Below, one piece after another: positions 38,501-45,935 of a stretch of 64,000 nucleotides of DNA; position 1 is the first letter of the stretch, and each line of letters begins with the position of its first letter. The translations under genes were made by a program, and so were the position numbers. Source of the stretch: Porticoccaceae bacterium (GTDB lineage: Bacteria > Pseudomonadota > Gammaproteobacteria > Pseudomonadales > Porticoccaceae); the NCBI GenBank assembly GCA_018069525.1, contig JAGPUQ010000011.1, forward strand, positions 62,001 to 126,000, given 5' to 3'. The notes under the pieces are model-generated. The model had not been told where the DNA came from. It worked only from the letters and a program-made list of their open reading frames with translations, and made no database searches.

Positions 38501-39196
38501 CTAGATAGTTTTGTGCAGAAAGCTTCGCTGGTATTGCTGAGTGGAGAACGCGCTAATTTTGCCGTGCATATCGATGTCCTCGAAGCCAGCCAGGAAGTGG
38601 TGGTAAAAAGTTTGGGCACCCAATTTAGTAATGTTATGGGCCTGTCCGGGGTGACCGTGCTTGGCGACGGCAAGGTCGTCGCCATTCTCGATTTGCGCTC
38701 TCTATTGCGCGAGCGAGATCTATCGTTATCCGTTGGCGCTACTGCGCAGCTGGCACTCGATGTAGACTCGACCCCAGAGACGGGTGTTGCCGCAAGTACA
38801 CCGAATGTCGAGATAGCAAGAGACGAACAAAAAGAAACCACCGTGATGATCGTCGATGACTCAGTCACCGTACGCAAGGTGACCACCCGTTTCCTGGAAC
38901 GCGAGGGCTATCGAGTCATTACTGCCAAAGACGGTGTTGACGCTTTACAGGTACTGCAGGAAGAAACACCGGATTTGATGCTGCTGGACATCGAGATGCC
39001 GCGTATGGATGGTTTTGAAGTGGCGCGACAAGTGCGCTCGTCTGAACGACTACAAGACTTGCCGATCATTATGATTACCTCCCGAACCGGAGATAAGCAC
39101 CGGGAAAAAGCTATGTCTATCGGCGTTAACCACTACATGGGCAAGCCCTATCAGGAAGAGGTATTGCTCTCAGTGATTAAGGATTCACTGGTCTAA
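32579..39196 (+). CDS. chpA: Hybrid chemosensory histidine kinase ChpA
   Basis: The central kinase of the Pil-Chp system, 2205 residues. In order: a divergent N-terminal Hpt-like domain (HQVSGS, H50); a long helical region without an evident phospho-histidine; acidic low-complexity linkers; three canonical Hpt domains with HTLKG (H777, H1046, H1422); the CheA dimerisation region from about 1580; the ATPase with IRNAIDHGVE (~1775), ADDGNGI and GRGVGMDVV (~1868); a CheW-like domain (~1910-2045); and a receiver (from ~2085, phospho-acceptor D2137 in LLDIEMPRMDG). The Pseudomonas aeruginosa protein is longer and has more phosphotransfer domains. Linkers contain DADADADADA and PVDPVDPVE repeats. 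Confidence 0.96.
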   Translation: MVDTKQNVWGLEWLIDEVETSLHEAYSGLEAYLHDDSNAQQLQFCLSHLHQVSGSLKIVACHGGVLLVEEMESLVRSMIDGSITDVAESSELLVNAILKVPAYLRQILSNRRDEPAILLTLLNDLRALRNHPLATETSLFNPNFDFMAAVPANISPGAQRIDAVVGLVKKLRQIYQFALLGVLKKQELEKNIGFLQKVTTRLQELFANSQRQQLWRTAGAILQSINPKEPAISAAQRHLFWELDKELRAIIQHGGAAFDAALPEGLLRNLLYYVLIIKSANGASSSELIDALCDDFKLSEALPRGVMSMGDSGLTPTYDRAVMETLSSSLGDELDIIKEVLESHLEASSAPAEAVGQITTGLKKISDTLAIAGYAPARQTALTITSQLAAYGSNQQASRAELTPIVSNVVLLENVLKAWPLQGDDDEATMDDAQQTAYMLGSAQQALVAEVHNSIEQVKDAIVGYISSRNDKQHLQEVPRLLNEMQRAMAIIDYRRLAEIIKSCGSYVSKELIRGTVPPQWQDIDALADSIISVEYYLDSLGSAETDDSEKILLTAEQKLSALGYTPQPVPQSTTTTPVASSKTATSDESSSEASNEEAPLLTEAVTVADEVIEASLVEPDTLESDSVDSTLELESVSPTSVVTQTSESTSETELEFESAVEASTTSEPGRTHTALDEFSLDIPQRGSSAPAASSNTVVETEPEVEELATGANADTSTDTTTTESPAQPADEDEIDPEIREIFVEEAREVLDSLQEYMPEWINGNADALPDIRRAFHTLKGSGRMVNAMVIGELGWAIENVLNKIVEGRLTQNDDVNGLIERALHIIPDMVTEFEQAQPHGNLEFIEALQNSAECIARGEAASLPPLPGEAPTADAATDTSFLAELSAEPQPEIFATEPDELLVDDLEADTDLGFSLDADADADADANIDTETEQNFEFDQASLSELDAALGLDQTDSLESEIENAPVDPVDPVEDDALSVAFEAKSLQATAVEIPEDSTYDETLLAIFADEADNYLDVMSSFITESQTASPFFSVPPNTLLRALHTLKGSAHMSGVTFVAEIATHLDHLMNEMSDRQVAMDDNIIVLLDTATAQCRDAIPAMQQARRAVEPEGFGELTQQIAELTARVQAKPLKKSANEAMRSDQALRGLMTEGMHHSLGADEMLDVWLFEPEALQQQQPEMVAELQDIAAAAKEAQLPTMQALCNLLVQVYDRIGEHQVLLTNDTISNLNDAHNLLLNMFDAVAAYQDIPDFPAELQTRLQASASAEIPIEAALPYLNGTDDADTDEVATLSGISNDLTEILDDLPVELESPELHSSLSSAQHDDLDSFPLSEPFEPEALKPETLEPEPPAPAAATPQEPEAQTAAPEAEAPEEDIDEELVAIFLEEADDLNEEVEAALVQWKENPRSRQPIDVLKRALHTLKGGARMTGCRALGDLCHDFETDVIKAEPRRDQLDPDFFNAMLKRYDQLHSELEQIKTGAPSGGFVEPIDDPEAAYSSQSQTEDQSERTTEVTEPGAADEAPQHNTAEVLPFAPPITKAPAATKALTPSAPAQQKTAVQTAPNTGGLNTGNKPRFGEPQETIKIAAPMLDALANLAGETSITRGRVEQQINQFHFSLDEMDATIARLQDQIRRLGSETEAQITYRQGQIESSQEEEGFDPLEMDRYSDLQQLTRALQESASDLQDLKETLVLRARDAETVLVQQSRIQHDLQENLMQTRMVPFSRLVPRLRRIVRQVSGELNKIVDFKLEGVDGEMDRTVLEKIVPPLEHLIRNAIDHGVETPEQREQAGKAGTGKVFLDFSREAGDIVIRLADDGNGINLPAIRARAIKQKLLTEDSQISDQELMQFIFQPGFSTSETVSQVSGRGVGMDVVNNDIHQLGGTVSINSKPGAGTEFVLRLPFTVSVNRALMIRNSGERYAILLNSINGVVNVGIDELANFYANPSSRLHYGGEQYQILYLGSLLQGLPAPSLDSFVQKASLVLLSGERANFAVHIDVLEASQEVVVKSLGTQFSNVMGLSGVTVLGDGKVVAILDLRSLLRERDLSLSVGATAQLALDVDSTPETGVAASTPNVEIARDEQKETTVMIVDDSVTVRKVTTRFLEREGYRVITAKDGVDALQVLQEETPDLMLLDIEMPRMDGFEVARQVRSSERLQDLPIIMITSRTGDKHREKAMSIGVNHYMGKPYQEEVLLSVIKDSLV
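35330..35359. repeat. Five perfect 6-bp tandem repeats in a chpA linker
   Basis: GATGCC is repeated five times without interruption and encodes an Asp-Ala dipeptide run around residues 918-928 of ChpA. A second short array (about 2.8 copies of a 9-base unit coding VDP) lies about 120 bases downstream near 35478-35501. Both sit in acidic linkers between Hpt domains and could vary in copy number by slippage without a frameshift. Confidence 0.85.
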
Positions 39197-39208
39197 CCCG
39201 CCCCGCCC

Positions 39209-40141
39209 ATGTCACTAAAAGTAGGTATTCTCACCCACGACTCTGCACAGAGTTACTCACTGAAAACCGCTCTATCCGAACTCGGTCATTTCGTGGTCTA
39301 TTTCAACACCCCGGATCTGAGTGCGACCGACCAGCCTCCACCGACGGACGTCGAATTGTGGATCGTGACCGCACAGCCCGGTGCGAAAGACCGCATCCCC
39401 ATCGACAATCGCAGTACCTTTAGCCTCTTACTCGATGGGCAAATCCCATCTTTGCTCAGCCCCGGTTACGAAGCCTGGAAACGCGCCCTGCGAGACAAAA
39501 TCAATCGCGCCAGTTACCGCATGCCCGACAATCATCGTTTCGCTAGAGCGCGTCGACTGTGGGTGCTGGCAGCGTCAACCGGGGGTTTAAAAGCCGTCGA
39601 GGAATTTCTCAGTTTGATCGACCCGGCACCGGGTCGCGGTGTTGGTTTGCTCTATGCCCAGCATATTGAGGGAGCCCATGTTGACCAACTTGAGAAAATG
39701 GTCACCCGCAGCAGTAACTGGGGAGCACAAATGGCCGACACCGGGCGCTTTGTGCTGGAGGGTTCAGTCTCCATCGTACGCCCGGACCACAAAATTCGCA
39801 TTACCCCAGAACGCAAATTTCAAACCCTCAAAGCGCCCTGGGGTGGATCGTATCGACCCAGTATCGATTACGTCGCTGAAATGGTGGCTCGAAAATACGG
39901 TGCCGCTGCCGGTCTCATCGTCTTTACCGGGATGGGTGATGATGGTGTCCTCGGCAGCCAGCATATCCGTGAAAATGGCGGTCAGGTATGGGCACAACAA
40001 CCCAAAACTTGTATGGTGTCAGCGATGCCTGACGCGGTGATCAATGCTGGAACCGTCGATTTTACCGGCAGTATTTCCGAACTCGCGGCTCACTTCCAAC
40101 AACAGACCCTGGCATTGCCTGCTAAATCTACGGCTAGTTAA
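39209..40141 (+). CDS. chpB: CheB-like methylesterase ChpB with degenerate receiver
   Basis: Removes methyl groups from PilJ, 310 residues. The C-terminal CheB domain has the nucleophile in LAASTGGLKAV (S123), H152 in AQHIEGAH, and the aspartate region VFTGMGDDGVLGSQHI (D244/D245). The first ~100 residues resemble a receiver fold by position and secondary structure but lack a clear phospho-acceptor aspartate, as in the ChpB group, so control is probably not through CheA-type phosphorylation. It lies 12 bases after chpA. Confidence 0.92.
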   Translation: MSLKVGILTHDSAQSYSLKTALSELGHFVVYFNTPDLSATDQPPPTDVELWIVTAQPGAKDRIPIDNRSTFSLLLDGQIPSLLSPGYEAWKRALRDKINRASYRMPDNHRFARARRLWVLAASTGGLKAVEEFLSLIDPAPGRGVGLLYAQHIEGAHVDQLEKMVTRSSNWGAQMADTGRFVLEGSVSIVRPDHKIRITPERKFQTLKAPWGGSYRPSIDYVAEMVARKYGAAAGLIVFTGMGDDGVLGSQHIRENGGQVWAQQPKTCMVSAMPDAVINAGTVDFTGSISELAAHFQQQTLALPAKSTAS

Positions 40142-40147
40142 TTCCTT

Positions 40148-40642
40148 ATGAAAGATTTGATCGGACTCACAAAACTTCCTCAAAACCTCGATGGCTTACT
40201 GTTGCCGGTCGGTGTCGATACTTTGCTAGTGCCGATGACCTGCGTCGCCGAAATTATTGAAGAGCGCCCTGCGCTGACGCGAAGCCCGCAGTCAAAACCC
40301 TGGCTCCACGGCTGGATTGACTGGCGTAAACAACACATCCCTCTACTCGCCTTCGAGGGCCTGGAAGGCATCGGGCCCATGCCGCTAACCGAGACCTCAC
40401 AAATAATCATCTTCAATGCCATCGGTGTTGGCGCTGAGCGAGGTTTTTTCGCGCTGGCGATCGACAATCTGCCTCGCCCTATGCGGTTCTCCGAGGAACA
40501 GGACTTACCCATCGCCTCCAGCCCTGAACGCACCGGTATAGCGTTTGCCACGATAATCGAAGACAAACCCGTGTTGATCCCCGACCTCGAATACCTGGAA
40601 CAGCTCAGTGTCGAAGCTGCCCTTGAGGGCTCCATTGCTTAG
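40148..40642 (+). CDS. chpC: CheW-like protein ChpC
   Basis: A 164-residue CheW-fold protein, the second adaptor of the Pil-Chp operon, thought to connect other receptors to ChpA. It has LDGLLLPVGVDTLLVPMTCVAEIIE, LHGWIDWRKQHIPLLAFEGL and FFALAIDNLPRPMRF. Only 6 bases separate it from chpB, and it ends the operon. The 255 bases that follow hold only imperfect short repeats (such as two copies of ACCTGAGG(C/T)ATT at 40674-40697) and a possible -10 TAGAAT at 40784. Confidence 0.88.
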   Translation: MKDLIGLTKLPQNLDGLLLPVGVDTLLVPMTCVAEIIEERPALTRSPQSKPWLHGWIDWRKQHIPLLAFEGLEGIGPMPLTETSQIIIFNAIGVGAERGFFALAIDNLPRPMRFSEEQDLPIASSPERTGIAFATIIEDKPVLIPDLEYLEQLSVEAALEGSIA

Positions 40643-40897
40643 CCGTATTGCCTAGCGCATTACTTAACGCATAACCTGAGGCATTACCTGAGGTATTGCC
40701 GCCAGGGCTTGCAGTCCCGACGCGATAACTTTACCTTTCTCAAGGCATAAGCGTTTACCCCTACACACCGCTTTAAAAATCGTTAGAATAGTCGGCTTTC
40801 GTAATTTATCTAATCCACTGCTGGTCGGCACACCGTCGACACGCAACTGTAAATATCAACAGACAATATATTAGTCACCAAACTGAGGGGAAACACC

Positions 40898-42517
40898 ATG
40901 CGCGGACAAATGATGGACGATGCCTTAACCATCACTTCAATTATGGATTTTGCGGATCGGGTATTCCCCAACACTGAAATTGTTTCAGTCACCGCAGATA
41001 ACCCCCGCCACCGCTCCAACTTTGCCGAAGCCTTTGCGCGCTCCAGAAAGCTCGCCAATGCCCTGACTAAATTGGGCCTGCAAGCCGGCGACCGGCTCGC
41101 CACACTGGCCTGGAACGATTACCGCCATTTTGAGCTTTACTATGGCATTAGCTGCTCCGGCTATGTGTGCCATACCATCAACCCGCGCTTATTTCCCGAA
41201 CAAATCACTTATATCGCCAATCACGCTGAAGATCAGTGGGTTTTTGTTGATGTCGCTTTTGTTCCACTATTGGAACAAGTTCAAGATCAACTGGAAACGG
41301 TAAAAGGTTTTGTGGTGCTCACCAGCGCTGAACATATGCCGAAAACCACCCTTAAAAATGTGCACTGCTATGAAACCCTGATCGCAGACCAGCCGGACAC
41401 CTTTGCCTGGCCAGAGCTAGATGAAAACAGCGCCTGCGCCCTGTGCTACACCTCTGGCACCACTGGCAACCCTAAAGGCGTGCTTTATTCTCACCGCAGC
41501 ACTGTACTGCACTGCATGGGCACCAATCAGTCTTCTTCCTTGAGTTTATCTGCCAGCGATTCCGTTATGCCGGTAGTGCCGATGTTTCACGTAAATGCCT
41601 GGGGGGTGGTCTATAACGCCGCGGCGACCGGTGCCAAACTGGTGTTCCCCGGCCCGAAAATGGGTGACGGCGAAACCCTGGCGAGCCTGGTCAACGAAGA
41701 GCAAGTGGACTTTGCCATGGGCGTACCCACGGTGTGGTTAGCGCTGGTCAACTACCTGAAAGAATCCGGCACCCGCGTGGACTCCCTGCAACGGGTCATT
41801 GTCGGCGGTGCCGCCTGCCCGGAATCATTGATGCGCGCCATGGACGAATTCGATGTCGCCATGCAAGTCGGTTGGGGCATGACCGAAATGAGTCCCCTCG
41901 GCACTTATAACACGCTGTTACCGTGGATGAACGACCTGCCCGACGACGAAAAAATGGTCTATCGTTTGAAAGCGGGGCGTTTGATCTACGGGGTAAAAAT
42001 GCGCATCGTCGATGAAGAAGGTAACGAACTCCCCTGGGACGGAAAAGCCTCTGGTCGCTTGCAGGTGCGCGGTCCCTGGGTATGTAAAAGCTACTACAAA
42101 CTCGAAGATTCCGATGCCCACCTGCCCGATGGCTGGTTCGACACTGGCGACGTTGCCACCATTGATAAATACGGTTACATGGCCATCACCGACCGCACCA
42201 AAGACGTGATCAAGTCCGGCGGCGAGTGGATCAGTTCCATCGATGTTGAAAATGCGGCCATGGGACACGAAGATGTACAGGAAGCCGCCGTTATCGGTGT
42301 ACCCCATCCCAAATGGACAGAGCGTCCGCTATTGGTGGTGGTCAAACGACCCGGCACCGATCCCAGCAAGGAAGAGCTTCTCGGCTTTTTAGAGGGTAAG
42401 ATCGCCAAGTGGTGGATTCCGGAAGACTGTGTCTTTGTGGAACAAATCCCCCACACCGCCACCGGTAAAGTCAGCAAAAAAGATTTGCGCGCCGAGTTCA
42501 GTAGCTACACATATTAG
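40898..42517 (+). CDS. Acyl-CoA ligase of the DmdB/AlkK type (AMP-forming)
   Basis: An ANL-superfamily acyl-CoA synthetase of 539 residues. The P-loop is Y184TSGTTGNPKG194, followed by the conserved GWGMTEMSPLG, DGWFDTGDV, DRTKDVIKSGGEWIS and the C-terminal catalytic lysine region TATGKVSKKDLR. A GAGGGG ribosome site precedes the ATG. It belongs with medium-chain fatty acyl-CoA ligases and with DmdB, the methylmercaptopropionate-CoA ligase of DMSP demethylation; the two share architecture and about this length. A matching acyl-CoA dehydrogenase lies just downstream. The exact substrate cannot be decided by eye. Confidence 0.9.
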   Translation: MRGQMMDDALTITSIMDFADRVFPNTEIVSVTADNPRHRSNFAEAFARSRKLANALTKLGLQAGDRLATLAWNDYRHFELYYGISCSGYVCHTINPRLFPEQITYIANHAEDQWVFVDVAFVPLLEQVQDQLETVKGFVVLTSAEHMPKTTLKNVHCYETLIADQPDTFAWPELDENSACALCYTSGTTGNPKGVLYSHRSTVLHCMGTNQSSSLSLSASDSVMPVVPMFHVNAWGVVYNAAATGAKLVFPGPKMGDGETLASLVNEEQVDFAMGVPTVWLALVNYLKESGTRVDSLQRVIVGGAACPESLMRAMDEFDVAMQVGWGMTEMSPLGTYNTLLPWMNDLPDDEKMVYRLKAGRLIYGVKMRIVDEEGNELPWDGKASGRLQVRGPWVCKSYYKLEDSDAHLPDGWFDTGDVATIDKYGYMAITDRTKDVIKSGGEWISSIDVENAAMGHEDVQEAAVIGVPHPKWTERPLLVVVKRPGTDPSKEELLGFLEGKIAKWWIPEDCVFVEQIPHTATGKVSKKDLRAEFSSYTY

Positions 42518-42532
42518 TCATTAGCGATAGAT

Positions 42533-42576
42533 ATCCGGTAATCGAATTCGGCGATTGCTTACTTTGCTTACCGGAT
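42533..42576 (+). terminator. Candidate terminator after the acyl-CoA ligase gene
   Basis: A perfect 9-bp inverted repeat (ATCCGGTAA at 42533-42541, TTACCGGAT at 42568-42576) encloses a 26-base segment that itself contains a small TCG/CGA stem. It starts 16 bases after the stop codon and is followed by a modest T-rich stretch (CTTTTATT). This probably limits read-through into the next gene. Confidence 0.5.
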
Positions 42577-42582
42577 GGCTTT

Positions 42583-42624
42583 TATTACCGAATGGGTATT
42601 ACTGAATTGGTATTACCGAATTAG
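42583..42624. repeat. Three imperfect 14-bp tandem repeats
   Basis: Units at 42583-42596, 42597-42610 and 42611-42624 follow the pattern TATTAC(C/T)GAAT(G/T)(G/A)G. They lie directly after the hairpin downstream of the acyl-CoA ligase gene, in the 206-base gap before the dehydrogenase gene. No function is apparent. Confidence 0.75.
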
Positions 42625-42723
42625 TTTGCTACTGAACATAGCCGTCGTGATCAAGCCGTCATCGTTAAGCACGGCTGGTCACACCAACCTGTTTCGTTTT
42701 CAAATAAATGATAGCCCGCCATT

Positions 42724-44529
42724 ATGATCCCACTATTAAATGACCGCGACATCGAGTTTCAATTATACGAAGCACTCGACACCGAATCACTGCTCACCCG
42801 CCCGCGCTATGCCGACCATTCCCGCGAAGTGTTTAATGCCACGCTAAACACCGCCAAAAGTGTCGCCGAGCGTTATTTCGCCAATCACGCGGTCAAAGCC
42901 GACACTCAGGAACCGACCTTCGATGGTGAGTCGGTGCATTTGATTCCGGAAACTAAAGCTGCCTGGGATGCCTTTGTAGAAGCCGGTTTTCTGGCTGCCC
43001 ACGAAGACTACGACGAGGGTGGCGCACAATTACCGGAAGTGATCTTCCGTGTCATTATGTCTTACACCAATGCCGCCAATATCGGCACTGCGGCTTATCC
43101 TTTTGTATCCGTTGGTGTCATTAACCTGATCCGCGCCTTTGGTACCGCAGAGCAAAAAGCCCTCTACCTGCCGTTAATAATGCAGGGCAACAGCAACGGC
43201 ACCATGGCACTCACCGAACCGGCACAGGGTTCCGCCCTCGGCGATATTAAAACCATGGCAGAACCCGCAGACGACGGCAGTTATCGCCTGTTTGGCCAAA
43301 AAATGTATATCAGTTGCGCCGAGCACAATATCGCTGGCAACGTGGTCAACATGGTGCTCGCCAAAATCAAAGGCTCGCCGGATGGGGTCAAAGGCATATC
43401 ACTGTTTATCGTTCCCAAATATCTGGTCAATGCCGATGGTAGCCCTGGTCAGCGTAACGATGTGGTTCTGGCTGGCCTCAATCACAAAATGGGTTACCGC
43501 AACGCTACCAATACCGTACTTAACTTTGGTGAAAAAGACGGGGCCGTCGGGTATCTGATCGGTGAAGCGAACAAAGGACTGGGCTATATGTTCCAAATGA
43601 TGAACGAAGCCCGCATCGGTATCGGTCTCGGTGCCGCTGCTATTGCCTATCAAGGTTACAACCTGTCCCTCGACTACGCACGGCAGCGACCCCAGGGGCG
43701 CTTAGCCTCGAGCAAAGATCCTTCATCACCTCAGGTGATGCTCACCGAACATGCCGACGTGCGGCGTTTATTATTAGCCCAAAAAGCCTATGCCGAAGGC
43801 AGTCTGTTTATGGGACTGTTCGCCAGCGCCTTATTTGAAGACCAAAATACTGCCGAAGATCCCGATCAAAGAAAACGCGCAGGTTTGTTACTCGACCTGA
43901 TCACTCCCATGGTTAAATCCTGGCCTTCAAAATACGGCTGCATCGGTAATGATCATGCCATTCAAATTTTAGGTGGCGCGGGCTATATGCGCGAATACGA
44001 AGCCGAGCGTCTATATCGAGACCAACGTCTCAACCCGATCCACGAAGGTGCTGAAGCCATTCACGGCCTCGATATTCTGGGTCGCAAAGTCACCATGAAA
44101 AATGGCGCATGCCACCAGGTTTTTCTTGAAGAAGTACAAAAAGATATTAGTGCGGCACAAGCTATCGCTTGCCTGAGCGATATGGCAAAGCAACTCGAAA
44201 CCGCACTGAGCACCCTGGATAACACTACTCAATCATTAATTGCCCTGATGGGCGAAGACGTCGATCTCGGCCTGGCCAACGCCACCTTATATTTGGATAT
44301 GTATGGCCGAGTGCTGGCTTCCTGGCTGTGGTTAAAGCAGGCGCTGGCTGCCGACAAAGGTTTGTCCAGCACCCAACAACACAACGAACAAGATCAGCAT
44401 TTTTATCAGGGTAAGATTCACACCGCCCGATATTATTTTGACTGGGAACTGCCTGCGGTAAATCAATATGCAGACATCTTGAATAGCGGTAATCGAGTAC
44501 CCTTCGATATGCAGGACGACTGGTTTTAA
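42724..44529 (+). CDS. Acyl-CoA dehydrogenase with C-terminal extension (DmdC-like)
   Basis: A FAD-dependent acyl-CoA dehydrogenase of 601 residues. The N-terminal helical domain, the middle beta domain (GTMALTEPAQGSALGDIKT) and the C-terminal helical domain (MMNEARIGIGLGAAAIAYQGY; YRDQRLNPIHEGAEAIHGLD, with likely catalytic E441) are followed by about 130 extra residues of the ACDH C-terminal type. This long form is shared by DmdC (methylmercaptopropionyl-CoA dehydrogenase) and several broad-range enzymes. It is co-directional with the acyl-CoA ligase and would desaturate the CoA ester that enzyme makes. Methylthioacryloyl-CoA hydratase (DmdD) is not in the window. Confidence 0.9.
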   Translation: MIPLLNDRDIEFQLYEALDTESLLTRPRYADHSREVFNATLNTAKSVAERYFANHAVKADTQEPTFDGESVHLIPETKAAWDAFVEAGFLAAHEDYDEGGAQLPEVIFRVIMSYTNAANIGTAAYPFVSVGVINLIRAFGTAEQKALYLPLIMQGNSNGTMALTEPAQGSALGDIKTMAEPADDGSYRLFGQKMYISCAEHNIAGNVVNMVLAKIKGSPDGVKGISLFIVPKYLVNADGSPGQRNDVVLAGLNHKMGYRNATNTVLNFGEKDGAVGYLIGEANKGLGYMFQMMNEARIGIGLGAAAIAYQGYNLSLDYARQRPQGRLASSKDPSSPQVMLTEHADVRRLLLAQKAYAEGSLFMGLFASALFEDQNTAEDPDQRKRAGLLLDLITPMVKSWPSKYGCIGNDHAIQILGGAGYMREYEAERLYRDQRLNPIHEGAEAIHGLDILGRKVTMKNGACHQVFLEEVQKDISAAQAIACLSDMAKQLETALSTLDNTTQSLIALMGEDVDLGLANATLYLDMYGRVLASWLWLKQALAADKGLSSTQQHNEQDQHFYQGKIHTARYYFDWELPAVNQYADILNSGNRVPFDMQDDWF

Positions 44530-44595
44530 TCGACGGTACGAACTAATCGTCAAAGCCTCAACATGAACGCTACAATGTAAACTTCGGATATCTCT

Positions 44596-45915
44596 ATGAG
44601 CGAACTCAATCTCGAACACTGGTGGCAACCCTTTACCAACGTGCGTGGCTTCCGCGAAAACCCTCGCTTAATCGAGCGCGCCGAAGGTTGCTTTCTCTAT
44701 ACCCCCGACGGTCGTGAAGTTCTCGATATTACTGCCGGACTTTGGTGCGCCAACCTTGGCCACAGCCGCAAAGAAGTTGCCGACGCGGTGCATAAACAAT
44801 TAATGGAAATGGATTTTGCGCCGCCCTTCCAGTTTGGCTCACCGGTCACCTTCCGCTTTGCCGAAAAACTGGTGGAGCACGCGCCGGCAGGTTTAAATCG
44901 CGTATTTTTTACCAACTCGGGTTCTGAGTCGGTAGAAACCGCAATGAAGATCGCTCACCGCTATCAGGTAGCCCGGGGGAAGGGCAATAAAACCCGCTTT
45001 ATTTCTCGCGAGCGCGCTTATCACGGCGTCAATATTGGCAGCACCTCCTTGCAGGGTATTCCCAATAACCGCAAAGGTTTCCCGACTTTAGAAAACATCG
45101 ACTTTTTACCGGACATGCTCGACATTGCCGCTAACGCTTTTAGTCGTGGCTTACCGGAAAAAGGCGCTGAAAAACTCGATGTGCTGGAAAAGCTTATCGC
45201 CCAGCGCGGCGCGGAAAACATCTGCGCGGTTATCGTTGAGCCCATCGTCGGCGCTGGCGGCATGGTGCCGCCACCCAAGGGTTATCTCGAACGCCTACGC
45301 AGCATTTGCGACGCTCAAGACATTCTGCTTATTTTTGACGAAGTGGTTACCGGTTACGGCCGCACTGGCTCGGCCTTTGCCGCTACAGAGTTTGGCGTAA
45401 TTCCCGATTTAATGACCACCGCCAAAGCCATTAACGGCGGCACCGTACCCATGGGCGGCGTATTTATTAAAGAGGAAATCCAGCAAACTATTTTTGATGC
45501 CGCGCCTACAGGTATGCCGGAAATATTTCACGGTAATACCTACGCGGGCGCTCCAGTAGCAGCGGCGGCGGGACTAGCCGCCTTTGAAATTTACGAGCGC
45601 GAAGGTTTACTGACTCGCGCCTCCGGCCCCATTGGCCAATATTGGGAAGACGCCCTACACAGCCTGCGGGACATTCCACATATTATTGATATTCGTAATT
45701 ACGGCTTGCTGGGCGCCATTACCTTTGCACCCAACCCGAAGAAATATCCCACCGGGGTCGGCGTTCCGGTTCACAACCGATGTTTTGAAAACGGCTTGCT
45801 GTGCCGCCCGGTGATGGACAATATGGTGATGTCGCCGCCGCTGACGATTTCAGAAACTGAAATCGATTTATTTATCGAGCGCTTGCGCCTATCCATTGCG
45901 GATGTCCTGGGATAA
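44596..45915 (+). CDS. Class III omega-amino acid:pyruvate-type aminotransferase
   Basis: A PLP-dependent fold-type I transaminase of 439 residues. It has [12 protein letters not shown] at the start, [34 protein letters not shown], the PLP aspartate in [15 protein letters not shown] and the Schiff-base lysine in TTAKAINGG (K277), then [10 protein letters not shown]. The overall pattern fits omega-amino acid (beta-alanine)-pyruvate aminotransferases. The usual partner, methylmalonate/malonate-semialdehyde dehydrogenase, is not adjacent. It lies 66 bases after the acyl-CoA dehydrogenase and 20 bases before the formaldehyde dehydrogenase gene, suggesting one transcript. Confidence 0.88.
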   Translation: MSELNLEHWWQPFTNVRGFRENPRLIERAEGCFLYTPDGREVLDITAGLWCANLGHSRKEVADAVHKQLMEMDFAPPFQFGSPVTFRFAEKLVEHAPAGLNRVFFTNSGSESVETAMKIAHRYQVARGKGNKTRFISRERAYHGVNIGSTSLQGIPNNRKGFPTLENIDFLPDMLDIAANAFSRGLPEKGAEKLDVLEKLIAQRGAENICAVIVEPIVGAGGMVPPPKGYLERLRSICDAQDILLIFDEVVTGYGRTGSAFAATEFGVIPDLMTTAKAINGGTVPMGGVFIKEEIQQTIFDAAPTGMPEIFHGNTYAGAPVAAAAGLAAFEIYEREGLLTRASGPIGQYWEDALHSLRDIPHIIDIRNYGLLGAITFAPNPKKYPTGVGVPVHNRCFENGLLCRPVMDNMVMSPPLTISETEIDLFIERLRLSIADVLG

Positions 45916-45935
45916 ATGTACTAAGAAAAAACCAA

